Below, piece after piece: positions 11,165 through 23,112 of a stretch of 64,000 nucleotides of DNA. Origin of the DNA: Pictodentalium vernedei (lineage: Eukaryota > Mollusca > Scaphopoda > Dentaliida > Dentaliidae); contig CM062296.1 in NCBI GenBank assembly GCA_031216915.1, positions 59,323,084-59,387,083 of the forward strand, in the 5' to 3' direction. The position numbers and the translations under genes are program-made. Position 1 is the first letter of the stretch. Every line of letters begins with the position of its first letter. The notes below the pieces were generated by a model. The model saw nothing but the letters and a program-made list of their open reading frames with translations, had not been told where the DNA came from and made no database searches.

Positions 11165-11345
11165 TTAGATTTCAACTCTTTTTAATTTGAAGATCATGGC
11201 ATAAATAAAATATACCCAAAGTAGCTTGGTATACCAAGTGTTCACCACTTGTGGTGATGTGGTGTTAACCATGCGCCAAAGCCTCGCGGTTAACACCACT
11301 TCACTTCACCACTCGTGGTGAACATTTGGTACACCAAGTTTAGGA
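11165..11345. repeat. Family L hairpin centre
   Basis: GTGTTCACCACTTGTGGTGA..GTGGTGTTAACC is inverted as GGTTAACACCACTTCAC..GTGGTGAACATTTGG, giving a long stem around GCCAAAGCCTCGC. The same core recurs near 10390 and 43270. Confidence 0.75.
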
Positions 11346-11705
11346 AACAGTGAGATTTGATTGAATAATTATTAGCTGGTGGAAATACATGTTTGTGTTT
11401 TGCACTTGGAGATTGATTTTGATACCGCCCCCCCCCCCCCCCTGCCACACGTAGTGGGGACCTATTATACCTTCACTTTATACCAGAATGCCTCCATACC
11501 CGATAGGTAATAGATATATAAGAAATGGCGAGATATAATGTAGTACATTCTTTCTTCCTAATTCATTCGATTAGTTTCTGCCTATGTACATTTATTTGCA
11601 CTTGCACCATTGTAAATGTGTGTTTCTGTAATGGACGGCGTTAATGTAGGCATTGCCTGTTCGCCGAACCCCATTTCAATGATGAAATAAAAATATATTG
11701 CTTAA
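11346..11705 (+). other. Non-coding; possible retroelement or transcript 3' end
   Basis: After a C run at 11426-11442, the segment 11540-11700 ends in AATGATGAAATAAAAATATA, an AATAAA-type poly(A) context. No coding upstream in frame. Weak support. Confidence 0.3.
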
Positions 11706-11949
11706 CCCTTTACCTAACATGAAAAGCAGACGACACTTGCAAAAAAAATTCTTGAATAACTAATTTTTTTCATTTTTTGTCTCAAAAATATATGTTATGA
11801 CCCCTCGTTGGAACGAGCTCGTCGAGCTCGTTCCAACGAGGGGTCATAACCTATGCTTTTGAGACAAAAAATGAAAAAAATAATGAAAATTAATTGGCGA
11901 GTTTTGAGAATAGCGCTGGCCGGTTTTGGCCGTTACGTTAGGTAAAGGG
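11706..11949. mobile_element. piggyBac-like MITE, subfamily 1 (complete)
   Basis: TTAA at 11702-11705 and 11950-11953. Ends CCCTTTACCTAAC / GTTAGGTAAAGGG. The central stem CCTCGTTGGAACGAGCTCG / inverted lies near 11795-11850. Purely structural, no coding. Confidence 0.9.
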
Positions 11950-12199
11950 TTAATTATTTTTTTTCTTCGACGACTCTGAACAATTGTAAGTTTTCATCGC
12001 TCGTACTATATTTTGACATCGACGTCGTGTAGGAAGGGGGTGGGGTCGAAAAATTATTCTAGGGTGGCGTGGAGGGGATATGGGAATCTCACCCTCGGTG
12101 AAAGATATTTGAATAAGGTCCTGTGTCCGAGATAGAACCCCCCCCCCCCCCCCCGGGATGAAATTTTCCCACCCTACACAGAGTTAAATAATTTGCCGG

Positions 12200-12365
12200 G
12201 TTTTCAATAGTAACAACAACGGGAATGAAATTACACTCAGAATCTGGAACCGGGAAATGTCCCATAATATCAAGTAACTTTACGAGAGTAACAAGACGCA
12301 TTTATTTTCGTGAAAATAAGAATATTTCATTGGCAATCTGCTATCTCCATACGGAAGAGTTATTT
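12200..12365 (+). repeat. Dispersed repeat shared with 52690-52850
   Basis: CATTTATTTTCGTGAAAATA and GCAATCTGCTATCTCCATAC recur inverted in the second half of the window. Unclassified. Confidence 0.6.
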
Positions 12366-12474
12366 TCCAAAGGGAGCTGTGAAACCCCAAACCCGGCGAC
12401 AAGATGGAAGCAGTTGGTAAGACTACATTGGACCTGATTGAGGAATTTCTCATGGCCTAATGCGACAAAAAAGG

Positions 12475-13037
12475 AATTCTCCAAAAGGTATCCTCGATAG
12501 GTATCCTCAATAGGTATCCTCAAATAATACAATGCCAGATCTGGAGTATACTCTAGAACAAAGGAACGTGGTCAGATAAACATAAACTATTACATAGATA
12601 GATAGAAGCAGAGAATTCTGAAAGAATTCGAAATAATACAACTTGTCGAGTTGTTTGTGGTAATTATCCAGGGAAGTCGTTCCAGAAAATACTTCAGTAC
12701 AAAGGAACATACCCTCCGAACATACCCCTTTCCTATAAGAAGGGTTTAGGTAACATAGCAATCACATGCTACTATAGAAACCAAGATGGCGGCCTCCAGT
12801 ATACAAAATGGACGGCGGAAACACGTATCACCCTGACAACACGCGCTGCGCATGCGCACTAAAACCACGTATCACTATGGGGATGACATCACAAAACGGC
12901 CGCTCACGCGGGTTACCATGACAACCAAACATGGCGCCACTAGGTCACGTGACCATGACGTAACATCAGATCATCCAAATGAGATCATCCAAATGGGGGG
13001 GGGGGGGGGGGGGGTGAAAAGCCCGAGACATACTACT
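12475..13037 (+). mobile_element. Right end of a Polinton-related element (relative of 25122-30311)
   Basis: Matches the right terminal repeat of the four-gene element: TCCTCAAATAATACAAT, AGAATTCTGAAAGAATTCG, CCAAGATGGCGGCCTCCAGT, GCGCATGCGCACT. It ends CATACTACT at 13037, the inverse of the AGTAGTATG start. No genes and no left end are visible; it is a broken copy. A poly-G tract lies inside it near 12996. Confidence 0.8.
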
Positions 13038-13054
13038 ATCGCTAGCGAAAGCTA

Positions 13055-13130
13055 AAAATCATCCTCCGAGTTCCAATGTGTTATATGTACCAGTAGGCAC
13101 ATAGAACACATTGCCGGAACTCAGGGGACG
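13055..13130. repeat. Palindrome family P, copy 1
   Basis: GAGTTCCAATGTGTTATATG is inverted as CACATAGAACACATTGCCGG up to GACGAAA. Copies: 50998-51067 (cleanest) and a half copy at 30638-30672. Confidence 0.7.
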
Positions 13131-13239
13131 AAATAGTAATACGGGTTCCCCTCGCAAATTTGGTTGGCGACAAAATGTGTTCTTTTTGTTGATAATTGTT
13201 GATAATTGTCAAGTGAATTGCTGAGTGTCCCTCTAATAA

Positions 13240-13490
13240 TTGTTTTTTTTATTAGACGCGAAGGCGTGTAATAAACATAGAAAGACACACGCGTGTGAAT
13301 GTGTTGATCTTGTGCCCTCGCGGAAGGATACAATTAAATGCCTGTGGCCTCTTGTTCTATTCTTCCACGCTGGCACTCGTGCCATATGAATTAATCCACT
13401 CACACCCGTGTGTCGGTCTGTGTATACCCCCTCACCACACCACTCAAGGATACTAATGGTCTTCTCGAAACGCAAGCCAATCCTAATGTC
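13240..13490. repeat. Foldback element related to 49556-49730
   Basis: Shares the GCGGAAGGATA..GTTCTATTCTTCC-type stem with 49556-49730, with outer ACACACGCGTGTG / CACACCCGTGTGT. The stem is imperfect here. Confidence 0.55.
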
Positions 13491-14854
13491 CGACCATTGT
13501 GTGTACTCTCATATTGCATGTCATGACACTTCAGACTGACAGTTTATAGACAAAGTCAACCAAAAATATTGATGAAGGCGCGTAAAAACAAATTATTTCA
13601 GGAACACCACCAATCCTTGATATGGTCCTGTCGGTTCAAACCTTCTAAAGCGAACCATGATACATCATTTGAGTAGAAAATGAAACCTGTATCGATTTTT
13701 TTTCTGTGAAAATCCAGCCATGGTGTTGGGCGCGAGTGGTTAAAGCTTTTGACTATGCCATTGTCAGAGCAGTAAATGAATTTTTCGAAAATAATATAAA
13801 CTACATGTTACTCCTATTCAGGAGAGACGCTCCATTATGTTCTATAGATTACAAAGTTGCACAGCAAGTATTCAATTTCTTTTGGAGGTACATATAATCC
13901 GGGGTAGAAACATGCTTCGCTGCATCTGTTCACTCGTGATACGCTTATTGTGTTTCAATGTGACAGAAGTTGACAACATTGATCGCTCCGTCAATTGAGC
14001 TTGTGAATGCGCCGTGAATCACAAGAAACAGAAATTCAGAAATTCTCAGTTTGCTGAGGTGAGTTTTAAACATATTTTGGTACTTTGTAATGTTATTGTA
14101 AATGGAAATATAACTTCATCAGACAAGTATTCAAATGGTTTTCGAGCATCTTTAGATCGAAAGGTCAACTGTTTCATTCTGATCTGCGTTATGTCCTTGG
14201 GCAAGACAAATTTTTCCGACTGCGTTTGTGGGAACACAGTGACTCTGATTACTAAAGTGCGGGGCACTATGACGTCAGCTGATGCCAACTCCTAGGGGTG
14301 AAATGTCCCTGTGCACCCCCCCCCGCATTGAGACCCACCCACCCCTCTTCCAAAAAAAAAAAACAATTACGCAGTGCAACACATGTTAGCATATGAAAGT
14401 TCGTGAAAATGAATAAAAGGCGAAATGGATCTGTTTGCATAGACTGTCGGTTTATCGAAATGCCATTGACAGTCTACAAAGAGGGCATTTCTGTATAAAA
14501 GCAGTCTAATCTACCACTGATCTGTCAGATACAAGAAAATAGCGATCTTTCGGTTCGCAAAATCAAAATTTTCTCCCACTGGGCCGAACTATGGTCGACC
14601 TGATGAGTTCGGTGCCCCATTTGGTGCAACCATGTTTGCCAAATGACCAACAACCATGATACAAAAATGCCATCGAAAATGCCCTTGATCGCTCGTATGC
14701 AAGGAAGCAGTGGTGTTTCTGTTCGAAAAAATGAAAATTCAGTCCGGATCCAGAGCCCCCTTGGTACGTTTCCCGGCAACTTTTTTTCGCCCAGTCCGCC
14801 TCTGCAAACCCTTCTTGTGCCGGATTAGTAGGGATGAGAGTCCGGTAATTTTCT
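13491..14854. other. Unassigned non-coding sequence
   Basis: Several frames of 60-117 codons overlap on both strands (14014-14916) without domains, splice sites or codon bias I can defend. A C run lies at 14317. No gene called. Confidence 0.4.
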
Positions 14855-14925
14855 TGTTGTTGGCTGTGGCGCTCATACCCTGGCTGATGAGTTAACCCCA
14901 ATAAACAAACAAACAAACATCATCC
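14855..14925 (+). mobile_element. SINE 3'-end fragment
   Basis: TTGGCTGTGGCGCTCATACC then GTTAACCCCAATAAACAAAC matches the SINE 3' end (TTGGCTGT..GTTAAACCCCAATAAAT) and ends in an AAAC repeat. Confidence 0.55.
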
Positions 14926-15776
14926 GACTTTTATCTAAATTGTGGCGCCTGGGCTTCTGGGTGTGTGGGATTTTGGTCGGGCGTGGAGGCCATTATTCTT
15001 TCTCTGTACTACGTAGCTGCACATGATCCACATTATCGTAATTTTCCGGCTATTTTCATATCATGATCTTCTCACAAATGGCGTATACATAACTAAAATC
15101 ACCAGTGGCGTAGCTACGTTGGCGGGGGGGGGGGGGGGGATCTTGATCTGCTTCACACAGTATAGACTCCCCATATGGACGCCAATGTAGGGACTACGCA
15201 CGCTACTAATACCTCGGATTCGTTCTTGGAGCACTAAATTTTGCAAAAGTTCTCGGGTGTGTGTGTGAAGGGCGCGCGTGGTGGGCCATTTCTAACTAGA
15301 ACCTTGTGGTCGTTGTCCCCTCCCCCTACTTCCCTTCGGGGAAGTAGGAGAAGAAGAAAACTACAGTCGAGTCCTCGTTAACCTCGTTAAGACTAGGGGA
15401 AGTTTATATCGAAATATTCAATTTTTCGTCGAAAGCAATGTGGAAAATTGTCAATACATACGCAGAATGGTTACCAATGTTTAACCCTGTGCACACTAAT
15501 GCCGAAATATCAAAAGTTCGCCTCTAATTTTTTTTCTTTCATACCAGAACTTATTTAGATCTGCCAAACGAGATGGAACTGGTTAAGTTGTATAGTGGTG
15601 TTATCGGAAACACGTTGCTACCTGAAGTCTCGATATTTTGACTTTAGTATACAGTGGGGTAAAAATCTTAGATAATGCAAATGTGTCACTATACAGGCGT
15701 TCGTGTAAAATATTGTATACAAATGTAAACAAATTCAACTTCCTTCCAAAATGAATTCCACAATCGGTCGGTTCGG
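14926..15776. other. Unassigned sequence with one hAT-like end
   Basis: CAGTGGCGTAGCTACG with a G run at 15101-15140 is the typical outer end of the hAT-like elements here; no partner end found. A hairpin CCCTACTTCCCTTCGGGGAA is near 15325-15350. Confidence 0.4.
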
Positions 15777-15777
15777 C

Positions 15778-15779
15778 AT

Positions 15780-15810
<31 letters not shown>

Positions 15811-16170
15811 TTGGTGTTTAAGGTCACATACTTATGCACAATGGCTAATCATGACCGTGACGGAGTACCCTGAGAGAACCACCGAGCAATGACGAGCAGA
15901 TGCCAGCTCCATAACATCGTAACGCCGCACAGTAGCACAGGGAGGGTTAGATTGGTTGAAGACATGCACATCATCGACGTGCAGTACACCGTAGTACACG
16001 GCGTCATCGTGCCCCCATGTAGACAATCGGGGTTAAGTACCTTGCCCAAAGACAATACGCGGGAGCCCGAATCGATCGCTCAGACGGTCACCCATCCGAG
16101 GATTAACCGGGCTCGACGTTGCTTAACGTCGGTGATCTGACGAGAACCGGTTACCGCAGCGCCACCGTGC
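15778..16170 (-). mobile_element. 5S rRNA-headed SINE, full length
   Basis: Read on the minus strand: 5S-like head with CACCGACGTTAAGCAACGTC and CGGTTAATCCTCGGATGGGT (near 16090-16140). The body follows (CATGTCTTCAACCAATCTAA inverted near 15940-15965). The tail is the ATTT array at 15778-15812. Confidence 0.85.
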
Positions 16171-16473
16171 CCCCGGTCGGTTCGGTCTTTCATCAATTTC
16201 AACCGTTCTCCAATGAAAGGTTGAAATTGAATCAAAAGACAAACCGACAAGCAGAATTTGGAATGCTCCTCGTGGGAACCACGGGATGTGGGGGCCATGT
16301 TTGCTTTTGTGGTAAACAAGTTCTGCTTTATTCGTAAAATAGAACCCGAAACGAACGCCCAGGTAGAAGTCATCTAACGTTGGCAGTATAGATATAAGCG
16401 ACTGGCCGAACCTTACTTCATCCCAATGTTGTGGCCATGATATAGCCACAGATGCTGAAAATGACCTTAAGCT

Positions 16474-17415
16474 AGGGATATGCAAATCACAATTTATTTT
16501 TCCAATCGAACCTCGAATTCGAATCGTGTTTCTGATATCGATATCGAATCGAATCTCGAATCGAATCTTAAGAGACAAGTTATTTCATATTGCACCAAAC
16601 GGAAGTTACAGAACACTGTGATGACAGTTACAAAACTGCGTGAACACCTTAGACACCAATAAATAAATATTCTTTCAACACCGTCGCTGAAACAGCTTGG
16701 CCTGTTGTCCATAGTTTATTTTTTGAAGGCTAAAATTGTTACTATTCACGTTCTTAAGAACGTGAATAGTAACAAGTTAAGCCTTCAAAAAACAAAACTA
16801 TGGATAATCTTCTAGGCAAAATTCGGGGGCGCGGTGGCTCAGTTGGTAGAGGTGCAGGCTGCAAGCCGAGAGGTCCTCGGTTCGAATTCCACCTGCGGCA
16901 ACCGCGTTGTGTCCTCGGGCAAGACACTTCACCCCCATTGCCCACGTGGGGGCGCGGCGACGTTGTGTACTAAGGCGTACTGCACGTCGATGGTGCACCT
17001 GTCTTCAACCAATGCTAACCCTGCTTGTGTGGAGTTGGTATGTTGGGGAGCTGACAGTTGCTCGCCGTTGCTCTGTGGTTCTCTCCGGGTACTCCGGCTT
17101 CCTCCACCCGTAAAGCTGTCATGGTCATGGTTAGCCATTGTGCAGAAATATGTGACCTTAAAACACCAATAAATAACAATAAATCTAGGCAAAATTCAGT
17201 ACTTACCTACATGTAACCATCAAACATTGTCCACTACTCAATTAAATAGGAATTGAGCCTACATGGATGGATTTTCTATTGACAGTTTTATCCCGTTTTT
17301 GTTGGAAATGTAACAGATTGAAGTTAGTAAGAGAGATTAAAAAAAATCGAATCATGAGACTGATTCGGGATCGCAGACGTATGGCATCGAGTCGAATCTT
17401 GAATATTCGCAGGAC
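16474..17415. mobile_element. hAT-like MITE split by a SINE
   Basis: Left end TAGGGATATGCAAATC with CGAATCGAAT-rich sequence; right end GAATCTTGAATATTCGCAGG then ACCCTA. The centre is a near-perfect 97-bp palindrome at 16708-16804 (ATTCACGTTCTTAAGAACGT core). The SINE at 16826-17180 inserted just beside the hairpin. Flanking CTTAAGC on both sides may be the target duplication. Confidence 0.7.
16826..17180 (+). mobile_element. tRNA-Cys-headed SINE, full length
   Basis: The head has tRNA A-box (GTGGCTCAGTTGGTAGAGG), a GCA anticodon context (GGCTGCAAGCCG) and B-box (GGTTCGAATTCC), closest to tRNA-Cys. Shared body and AATAAAT-type tail follow. A 14-bp target duplication TCTAGGCAAAATTC flanks it, showing recent retroposition by a LINE. 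Confidence 0.9.
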
Positions 17416-17434
17416 CCTACAGGCTTAAGCACAA

Positions 17435-17503
17435 AGAAAGAAAGAAAGAAATAAAGAGAGTGTGTAAGAAAGAAAGAAAGAAAGAAAGAAAGTGTGAGAA
17501 GGA

Positions 17504-17555
<52 letters not shown>

Positions 17556-17560
17556 AATTT
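17435..17560 (+). repeat. GAAA/AAAG microsatellite
   Basis: Long AAAG array with two short interruptions (GTGTGAGAAGG and AAAGAGAGTG). Minus-strand serine/phenylalanine frames here are artefacts. Confidence 0.95.
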
Positions 17561-17714
17561 GGAATTCGCTCCAAAAAAATAGATTTTTCTTACATTTTTA
17601 TACACACATTATTGTTTGCAGCGTGGCTTGAATTGACTCCTTCAGCGGTTCCAAAGCTATAATATATTTGCTGGTGCTTACACCAATATCCACATCCCCA
17701 CCTCATCTATTATT

Positions 17715-18710
17715 TTATTAGGGACTTGCGAAGCTTCGAGCTTCGATTCGCTTTCGAATCTTAAGTTGCTATTTGGTTCGATTCGAATCGGCTGCATGAT
17801 TCGTTTCCATTCATATCTTTTCACTGTAATATGGCTTGGCACCAGTCATCTTTGTCGTATAAAAATACGTAAAGTTCTGATGGAAATTGTACATAAATAA
17901 TATTGAAAATAAAGACTGAGAGTAGTTTGCGCTATCTAAATAGAAACAGCATCTTTACCCCATGCCACCAGCCATGCTAATTCCAGCTTCACTAGGAGTA
18001 GCCACTACACACTAAAAACTAAAGTGTTAAAACTGACACTTTCAAGGTGTTAAACCTATTCTAATTCTTAGGGTTTGATTTTAACACTCAAAGTGCAATG
18101 CTTTAAGCACTTAGACATTACAATCGTCAGACATCTAAAACTTGAATGGATAGCACTTCACATGTGTCTAGCATTGGTGGTTCTTCCAAAATCGTCCATA
18201 ATTTGATTTGCGCTTGGTGGGTACATAATTAAAAGGACACAACGCAGATGACGCGGATCCGGCTCGAGAGTTCGAGCCTGATTCGCGTCATCTGCGTTAT
18301 TTCCTTTTAAGAGTCGCGACATTACACTTGTCAAGTGGTATTATTGTAACACCTGTCAAGTTCTGGGATATCTACACTTGAACAAAGTGCTAGTTCAGCA
18401 CTTAGTAAGTGTTAAATACAGCACTTCAGGTGTGGTTTTTAACACTTTAGTTTTTAGCGTGTATTGACTAAAATATTAAAGTTTCCCAAGCAATAGCAAC
18501 GATGAGCTGTTGCTAGCCCTGTCGAGACTTGAGCCATCACTCTTTGAAAAAATCAGGTTTATAACAACCCCTCACCGCCACCCTTTCTCACAGTCCGTCA
18601 TCTTCAAGACGCCCTTGATTGGATTCAAGATTAGAATCGAATCATATACTGGATTTGATTCGAAACGATGCAAAAATGGGCGATCTCCAAGCGAAATTTA
18701 GTACTTCTCG
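17715..18710. mobile_element. hAT-like repeat (TTAGGGACTTGCGAA type), split
   Basis: Starts TTAGGGACTTGCGAAGCTTC with GATTCG-rich sequence. It shares ATTGTACATAAATAATATTG and CATGCCACCAGCCAT with 35046-36165. Interrupted by the T1 MITE at 18008-18461. Right part contains TTCAAGACGCCCTTGATT. Confidence 0.6.
18008..18461 (+). mobile_element. TA-target MITE, family T1, copy 1
   Basis: Ends CACACTAAAAACTAAAGTG / CACTTTAGTTTTTAGCGTG flanked by TA. Long central stem AACGCAGATGACGCGG / inverted around GCTCGAGAGTTCGAGC. Near-identical copies at 44378-44832 and 51801-52255. Confidence 0.9.
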
Positions 18711-18764
18711 GCCTATCATTCTGCAGCGACTTTAGAAGTATTTTGAATTTGGGGACACGACTAA

Positions 18765-19338
18765 CCCTTTACCTAACATGAAAAGCTGACCTCACTTGAA
18801 GAATAAATTCTTAAATAATTAATATTTATTTATTTATTGGTGTATAAGGTCACATACTTATGCACAATGGCTAATCGTGACCGTGACAGTTTTACGGGTG
18901 GAGGAAGTGGAGTACCAGAAGAGAACCACCGAACATCGACGAGGAACTGTCCGCATCTCAACATTCTAACTCTGTTCAAGCTCCGCTCAAGCAGGGTTAC
19001 AGCGGTTAATGACATGTGCACCATCGACGTACAGTACGCATTAGTACACAGCGTAATCGTGCTGCCATGAAGGCAACCGAGATAAAGTGCCTTGCCCAAG
19101 GACACAACGCGGGTCGCCCCGGACGGGGATCGAACTCGGAACCTCTAGCATAAAAGTCCAACAGTCTACCACTGAGCCAACGCGCTCCCTGAATAACTAA
19201 TTTGTTTCATTTTTTGTCTCACAAACACAGCTTATGACCCCTCTTTGGAACGAGCTCGTCGAGACAAAAAATAATGAAAATTAATTGGCGATTTTTGTGA
19301 ATACTGACGGCCGTCTTGGCTGTTACGTTGGGTATGGG
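18765..19338. mobile_element. piggyBac-like MITE split by a SINE
   Basis: Starts CCCTTTACCTAACATG at 18765 and ends CGTTGGGTATGGG before TTAA (19339). Left and right parts join around the SINE at 18824-19190. One strand of the central stem is shortened. Confidence 0.8.
18824..19190 (-). mobile_element. tRNA-Lys-like-headed SINE, full length
   Basis: Minus strand: head GTTGGCTCAGTGGTAGA, GACTTTTATGC (TTT anticodon context) and GAGTTCGATCCCC, closest to tRNA-Lys. Then the same body as the 5S and Cys-type SINEs and a TTTATTTATT tail. AATAATTAAT / AATAACTAAT flanks fit a slightly diverged target duplication. Confidence 0.8.
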
Positions 19339-19342
19339 TTAA

Positions 19343-20410
19343 AGAAGCTTACCCAGAAACTGATATAAATCACTGGTGGCTCATGTGCTAAAGACGCATA
19401 TTAAGAATACAATGCATAAAGGTATGTTTGGGTCTAACGCACGTCAACATGAAGAAAAATGCACATTTTTATCCTTAAAATCAGTGTTAAAATGCACATT
19501 TTTATCCATATTCAACAAATTTGTTAAACATGGAGTGAAAGCTTTGCATGTTTTTCGGAACTAAAGATTGTAGAAGAGAAAAAAAATAATGCGAGGGAAA
19601 CCGTGCTCATATACTTTCAGAGTAAAGATGCAGTGCAACCCCTTCATGCTACTTCCCAAAAACGATCACATAGGCGGAAACTCCAAAGGAAAAATATAAG
19701 TTTAGAGGACTGCATCTGAATCGTTACACACTTCCCCGCCCAGCCATACCCCAGCCCGATTCGCTCTTGTGGTTATAAGTATGACTTAAAAATATTTTAG
19801 TAAATTGGACTAACCACTTTCTTTCTTTCTGTCTTTTTGTCTTTCTCTCTTTCTCTTTGTCTCTCTGTCTCTGCTTCTATCTCTTTATCTCTCTCCCCCG
19901 CTTCCCCCGTCTGCCCTCTCTCTCATCTAATTTGGAAACTTGTGCCTCTTGTTACCACTACCTCCCCGCTGTTGGTCTCAATAATAGTTGTTTAATCTGC
20001 CTAACACCATAGGTACGCCCCTCCCCACCTTCTTCCCGCACACACTGTCATACGTCATCGAGTCTTTGCAGCCTTTGGACAATGTCAGTACGTGACAAGG
20101 GGATGCCGGTAGTGGTAGTGGTAGTGGTAGGGTTAAATACAGAAAAGGTAAGTCCGTGATTATAATGTAAAATAGATTGCGTATAATTTGACAACTTTGT
20201 GGTTGCTATTTTGTCCCGTGACACGGCAGTTCAGTCAAAATATTATCTTCATTGAAAACATTTAATTTCTTTGGGAAGGGTTTTTGATACTGTTTCACAT
20301 GTAATTAAAAAAAACATATACAGTGTACAGTACACTGACATTTTGATAGCACTTGTTTGTTTGTTGTTTATTAAGAATTTAATGATACTTTCAACAATCA
20401 GGTTTACATC
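19343..20410. other. Unassigned sequence, pyrimidine-rich 19820-19925
   Basis: CTTT/TCTC-rich tract and GTAGTGGTAGTGG repeats near 20113. Two repeats of AAAATGCACATTTTTATCC near 19455-19510. No gene recognised. Confidence 0.4.
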
Positions 20411-20414
20411 GTAT

Positions 20415-20460
20415 CAGACAGTTTTACGGATGGAGAAAGCCCAAGTACCCAGGGAGAAGT
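20415..20460 (-). mobile_element. SINE fragment interrupted by the next element
   Basis: CAGACAGTTTTACGGATGGA and AAGTACCCAGGGAGAAG are the minus-strand SINE 3' body; it resumes as GAGAAGTACCGAAC after 21199. Confidence 0.65.
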
Positions 20461-20844
20461 CAGTGGCGGCGCTACGGGGGGGGGGGGGGGGGGGGGCATT
20501 TGCCTCCCCCAAACGAAGGCGTTGCCCCCCCCCCCAGTTCCCCCCAACCATCTCGCATGCATTTCCATCCACCCTCACACACAAACACATTCAGTCACTC
20601 TCTCTCTCTCACACACACACACGCACACCTCTTTTTTTATTCCCAATAATTTCCCATACACACTTTGCCCAAAGCCTCAGGCCAGCTGATGAACACATCC
20701 AGGCAGTAGAGATTTAAAGACTCGGATGCAGATACTTATAAGTTATAATTAAGTTATGAGCCAACAAAGGCATGTCTATCCATATCCCTTGTCTAAAAAA
20801 AATCATGGATTTCGCATTATGACAGACGGGCATTATGCATTATG

Positions 20845-20911
<67 letters not shown>

Positions 20912-21199
20912 CAGACCCACCAGACGCGGATCCAGGATTTTTTTGAAAGGGGGACCGCTAATTACCATTACATTTAGTCGAAACTTGGACCCAAAGTCCG
21001 TAATATAATTTTTTGGTTTGGTACGTCCACAGGACGTACCAAACCAAAAAAGTATATTACGGACTTTGGGTCCAAGTTTGGACTACCTCATAACAAAGTA
21101 ATGATATGATCCTTTACGTATTTGCCCCCCTTCATGGGAGTCTGCCCCCTAGTTGCCCCCGCCCCCCCCCCCACAAAAAAATTTCTGGCGCCGCCACTG
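20461..21199. mobile_element. hAT-type MITE (CAGTGGCGGCGC) with 8-bp duplication
   Basis: Ends CAGTGGCGGCGCTA / TGGCGCCGCCACTG, flanked exactly by GGAGAAGT (20453-20460 and 21200-21207). Holds G and C runs at its ends, a CT microsatellite at 20846-20909, and a hairpin at about 20978-21085 around GTACGTCCACAGGACGTAC. Inserted into a SINE. Confidence 0.9.
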
Positions 21200-21209
21200 G
21201 GAGAAGTAC

Positions 21210-21560
21210 CGAACAGTCAAATCAAATCAAATCTTTTATTTTGCAGTATAAATCAAATACAACAATTGTATAAAATAGCAAATATTTAAGAAATATTCTG
21301 CAAGAAGATGGCATAGCCGAAAGGGCTGTCTTCCTGCCATTCCTTAACTAGGCAATAACAAATATAACCAACACAGCAGTGAGTATTTATTAGTATTACT
21401 TTTGACAAAATATTTTTATCATTTCGCTCACAAAAAAGTGAAGGACCTATAATGAGTTTTGCCCATGCAAACACCAACAGTTGGCTCACCTCGAAGAGAT
21501 TCAGGTACGAGCCAAAGATCAGACAATTTCAAACTGTACATAAACTCTTAATTCGTTAAT
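21210..21560 (-). mobile_element. Possible LINE 3' end
   Basis: On the minus strand the segment ends in AAATAAAAGATTTGATTTG followed by GATTTGACTG, a short-repeat tail as in CR1/L2-type elements. No reverse transcriptase sequence. Low support. Confidence 0.3.
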
Positions 21561-22048
21561 AACGAGCAAATAAATAAATAAATAATTAAATAAATAAATA
21601 AATAAATAGTGACCTGCGAATCGGGAGTTTATGCTCGAATCGAATCTCGAAAAAGAGGGAATGTCCAAGGGACACAGTGGAATCCAAAACTGAAAGTAGG
21701 AATTATGATGCTTTTACAGAACCGCACAAAACAACAAAGTCCCCGTCTCATATCGGACGGCAATGTTTCCCGCATATTTAATGGTATGCATAACTGTCTG
21801 ATTAAAATAGTAAATTAGTAAGTTATAGAGACGTAGCTAGGAGGTTTTCAATGGTGAGGTGCAGATCTATGAAAATTCCAACTGGGGATGCATATTTTAA
21901 GGGGCGTCCCATCCCCATCCCACCTGCTCATACCCTCTCCCCCAGAGGGGGAAAAATTCAAAATATTGACTCCGAGTGACTATACCGGAAGGTTTTAGGT
22001 CATTCTGATAATATTTCTAAGCAGTTTAAATGACTGCAGCTAAATATC
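21561..22048. other. Unassigned sequence with AAAT microsatellite
   Basis: AAAT array at about 21568-21607 then non-coding sequence; nothing else recognised. Confidence 0.4.
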
Positions 22049-22050
22049 TA

Positions 22051-22306
22051 CAGTACGTGGAGAGTGGATTGTAACTAAATCACCCGCGGAGTGGAGTTAC
22101 AACCCAAGCTATAACTTTCAAATTTTGTACATATCTACAAAAACGCAAGCAATGTTTCAGCTAATGGACCTCCGGGTTTAACCCGGAGGTCCATTGGCTG
22201 AAACTTTGCTGGTGCTGGTTATGCTTTGTAACAAATTTGCGATTGTTGCCCGGGTGGAATCTCCACTCTGCGGGTGATTTAGTGATAATACACTCTCCAC
22301 GTACTG
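22051..22306. mobile_element. TA-target MITE, family T2, copy 2
   Basis: CAGTACGTGGAGAGTG / CACTCTCCACGTACTG ends with TA on both sides; central ACCTCCGGGTTTAACCCGGA hairpin. Confidence 0.9.
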
Positions 22307-22582
22307 TATATACATAATTTAAGGTTTTAAGACAACACAAAATGACAATTTCTTGTGGTAATGTAGTCTGTGAGTAGGTCTTATCTCTCTTCGTTGGGCA
22401 TTGTATCGATTACGTGAATGCACAAGTATGGAGGATACTCAAACAGTCGGTATTCAACCAATAATTTATTAATTAATCGTCTCAAATATGAGGTCAAACT
22501 GAGCAGAGGCATACTAATTTTGAAATGAACTCAATGACTAACAATACTTTTTTATGCTTACAGTAATGAGTTAGCTAACTTA

Positions 22583-22882
22583 CAGTTAAAACTAAGTCCT
22601 GTCATGAAATGCGCACAAATAGCACGTTGATATGCGCGTTGTGGCCCAATTGAAGCTATCATATTCTGTACATATGGCCTGTGCACAGACAATGTTTCAG
22701 CCAATGGACCTCCGGGTAACCCGGAGGTCCATTGGCAGAAACATTGCATGTGTTTGCTATGAGGTACCAGGAGAACCTACCGTGCTTTGGATGCCATTCG
22801 ATATGGCAATTGCGCGCAATTCCAACGCGCAATTAAGCCTAGATAAGCGCACTATTAGTGACAGGACTTCTAGTTTTAACTG
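22583..22882. mobile_element. TA-target MITE, family T3, copy 2
   Basis: CAGTTAAAACTAAGTCCTG / GACTTCTAGTTTTAACTG between TA dinucleotides, with the T2-type central hairpin. Orientation opposite to the copy at 8673-8980. Confidence 0.9.
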
Positions 22883-23112
22883 TACTGAGCCAAAAATGTC
22901 ACTCACTCACAATATGTGTGAGGTATTAATTTAACAATACCAAATACAAATCAAAGTTTCAAGTCTGGCTATATTTGTCTTTCATTAGAGTACAGGACAA
23001 AAGAAAACTGTGCACCATTTTGGTAGTAACTTTAAAAATTCCAGGACACAGCCTCACAGGTGCACATTTTGAGTCCTAATACAAACTGCAGTCTGTGAGT
23101 GCATTGCATATA

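Noticed and set aside
14525-14916. Overlapping 84- and 117-codon minus-strand frames
   Set aside because: They end in a SINE tail and overlap plus-strand frames of similar length; no domain or splice signals.
16826-16900. tRNA-Cys gene (also 40331 and 42545)
   Set aside because: The A and B boxes are intact but the acceptor stem does not close, and each is followed by the same SINE body.
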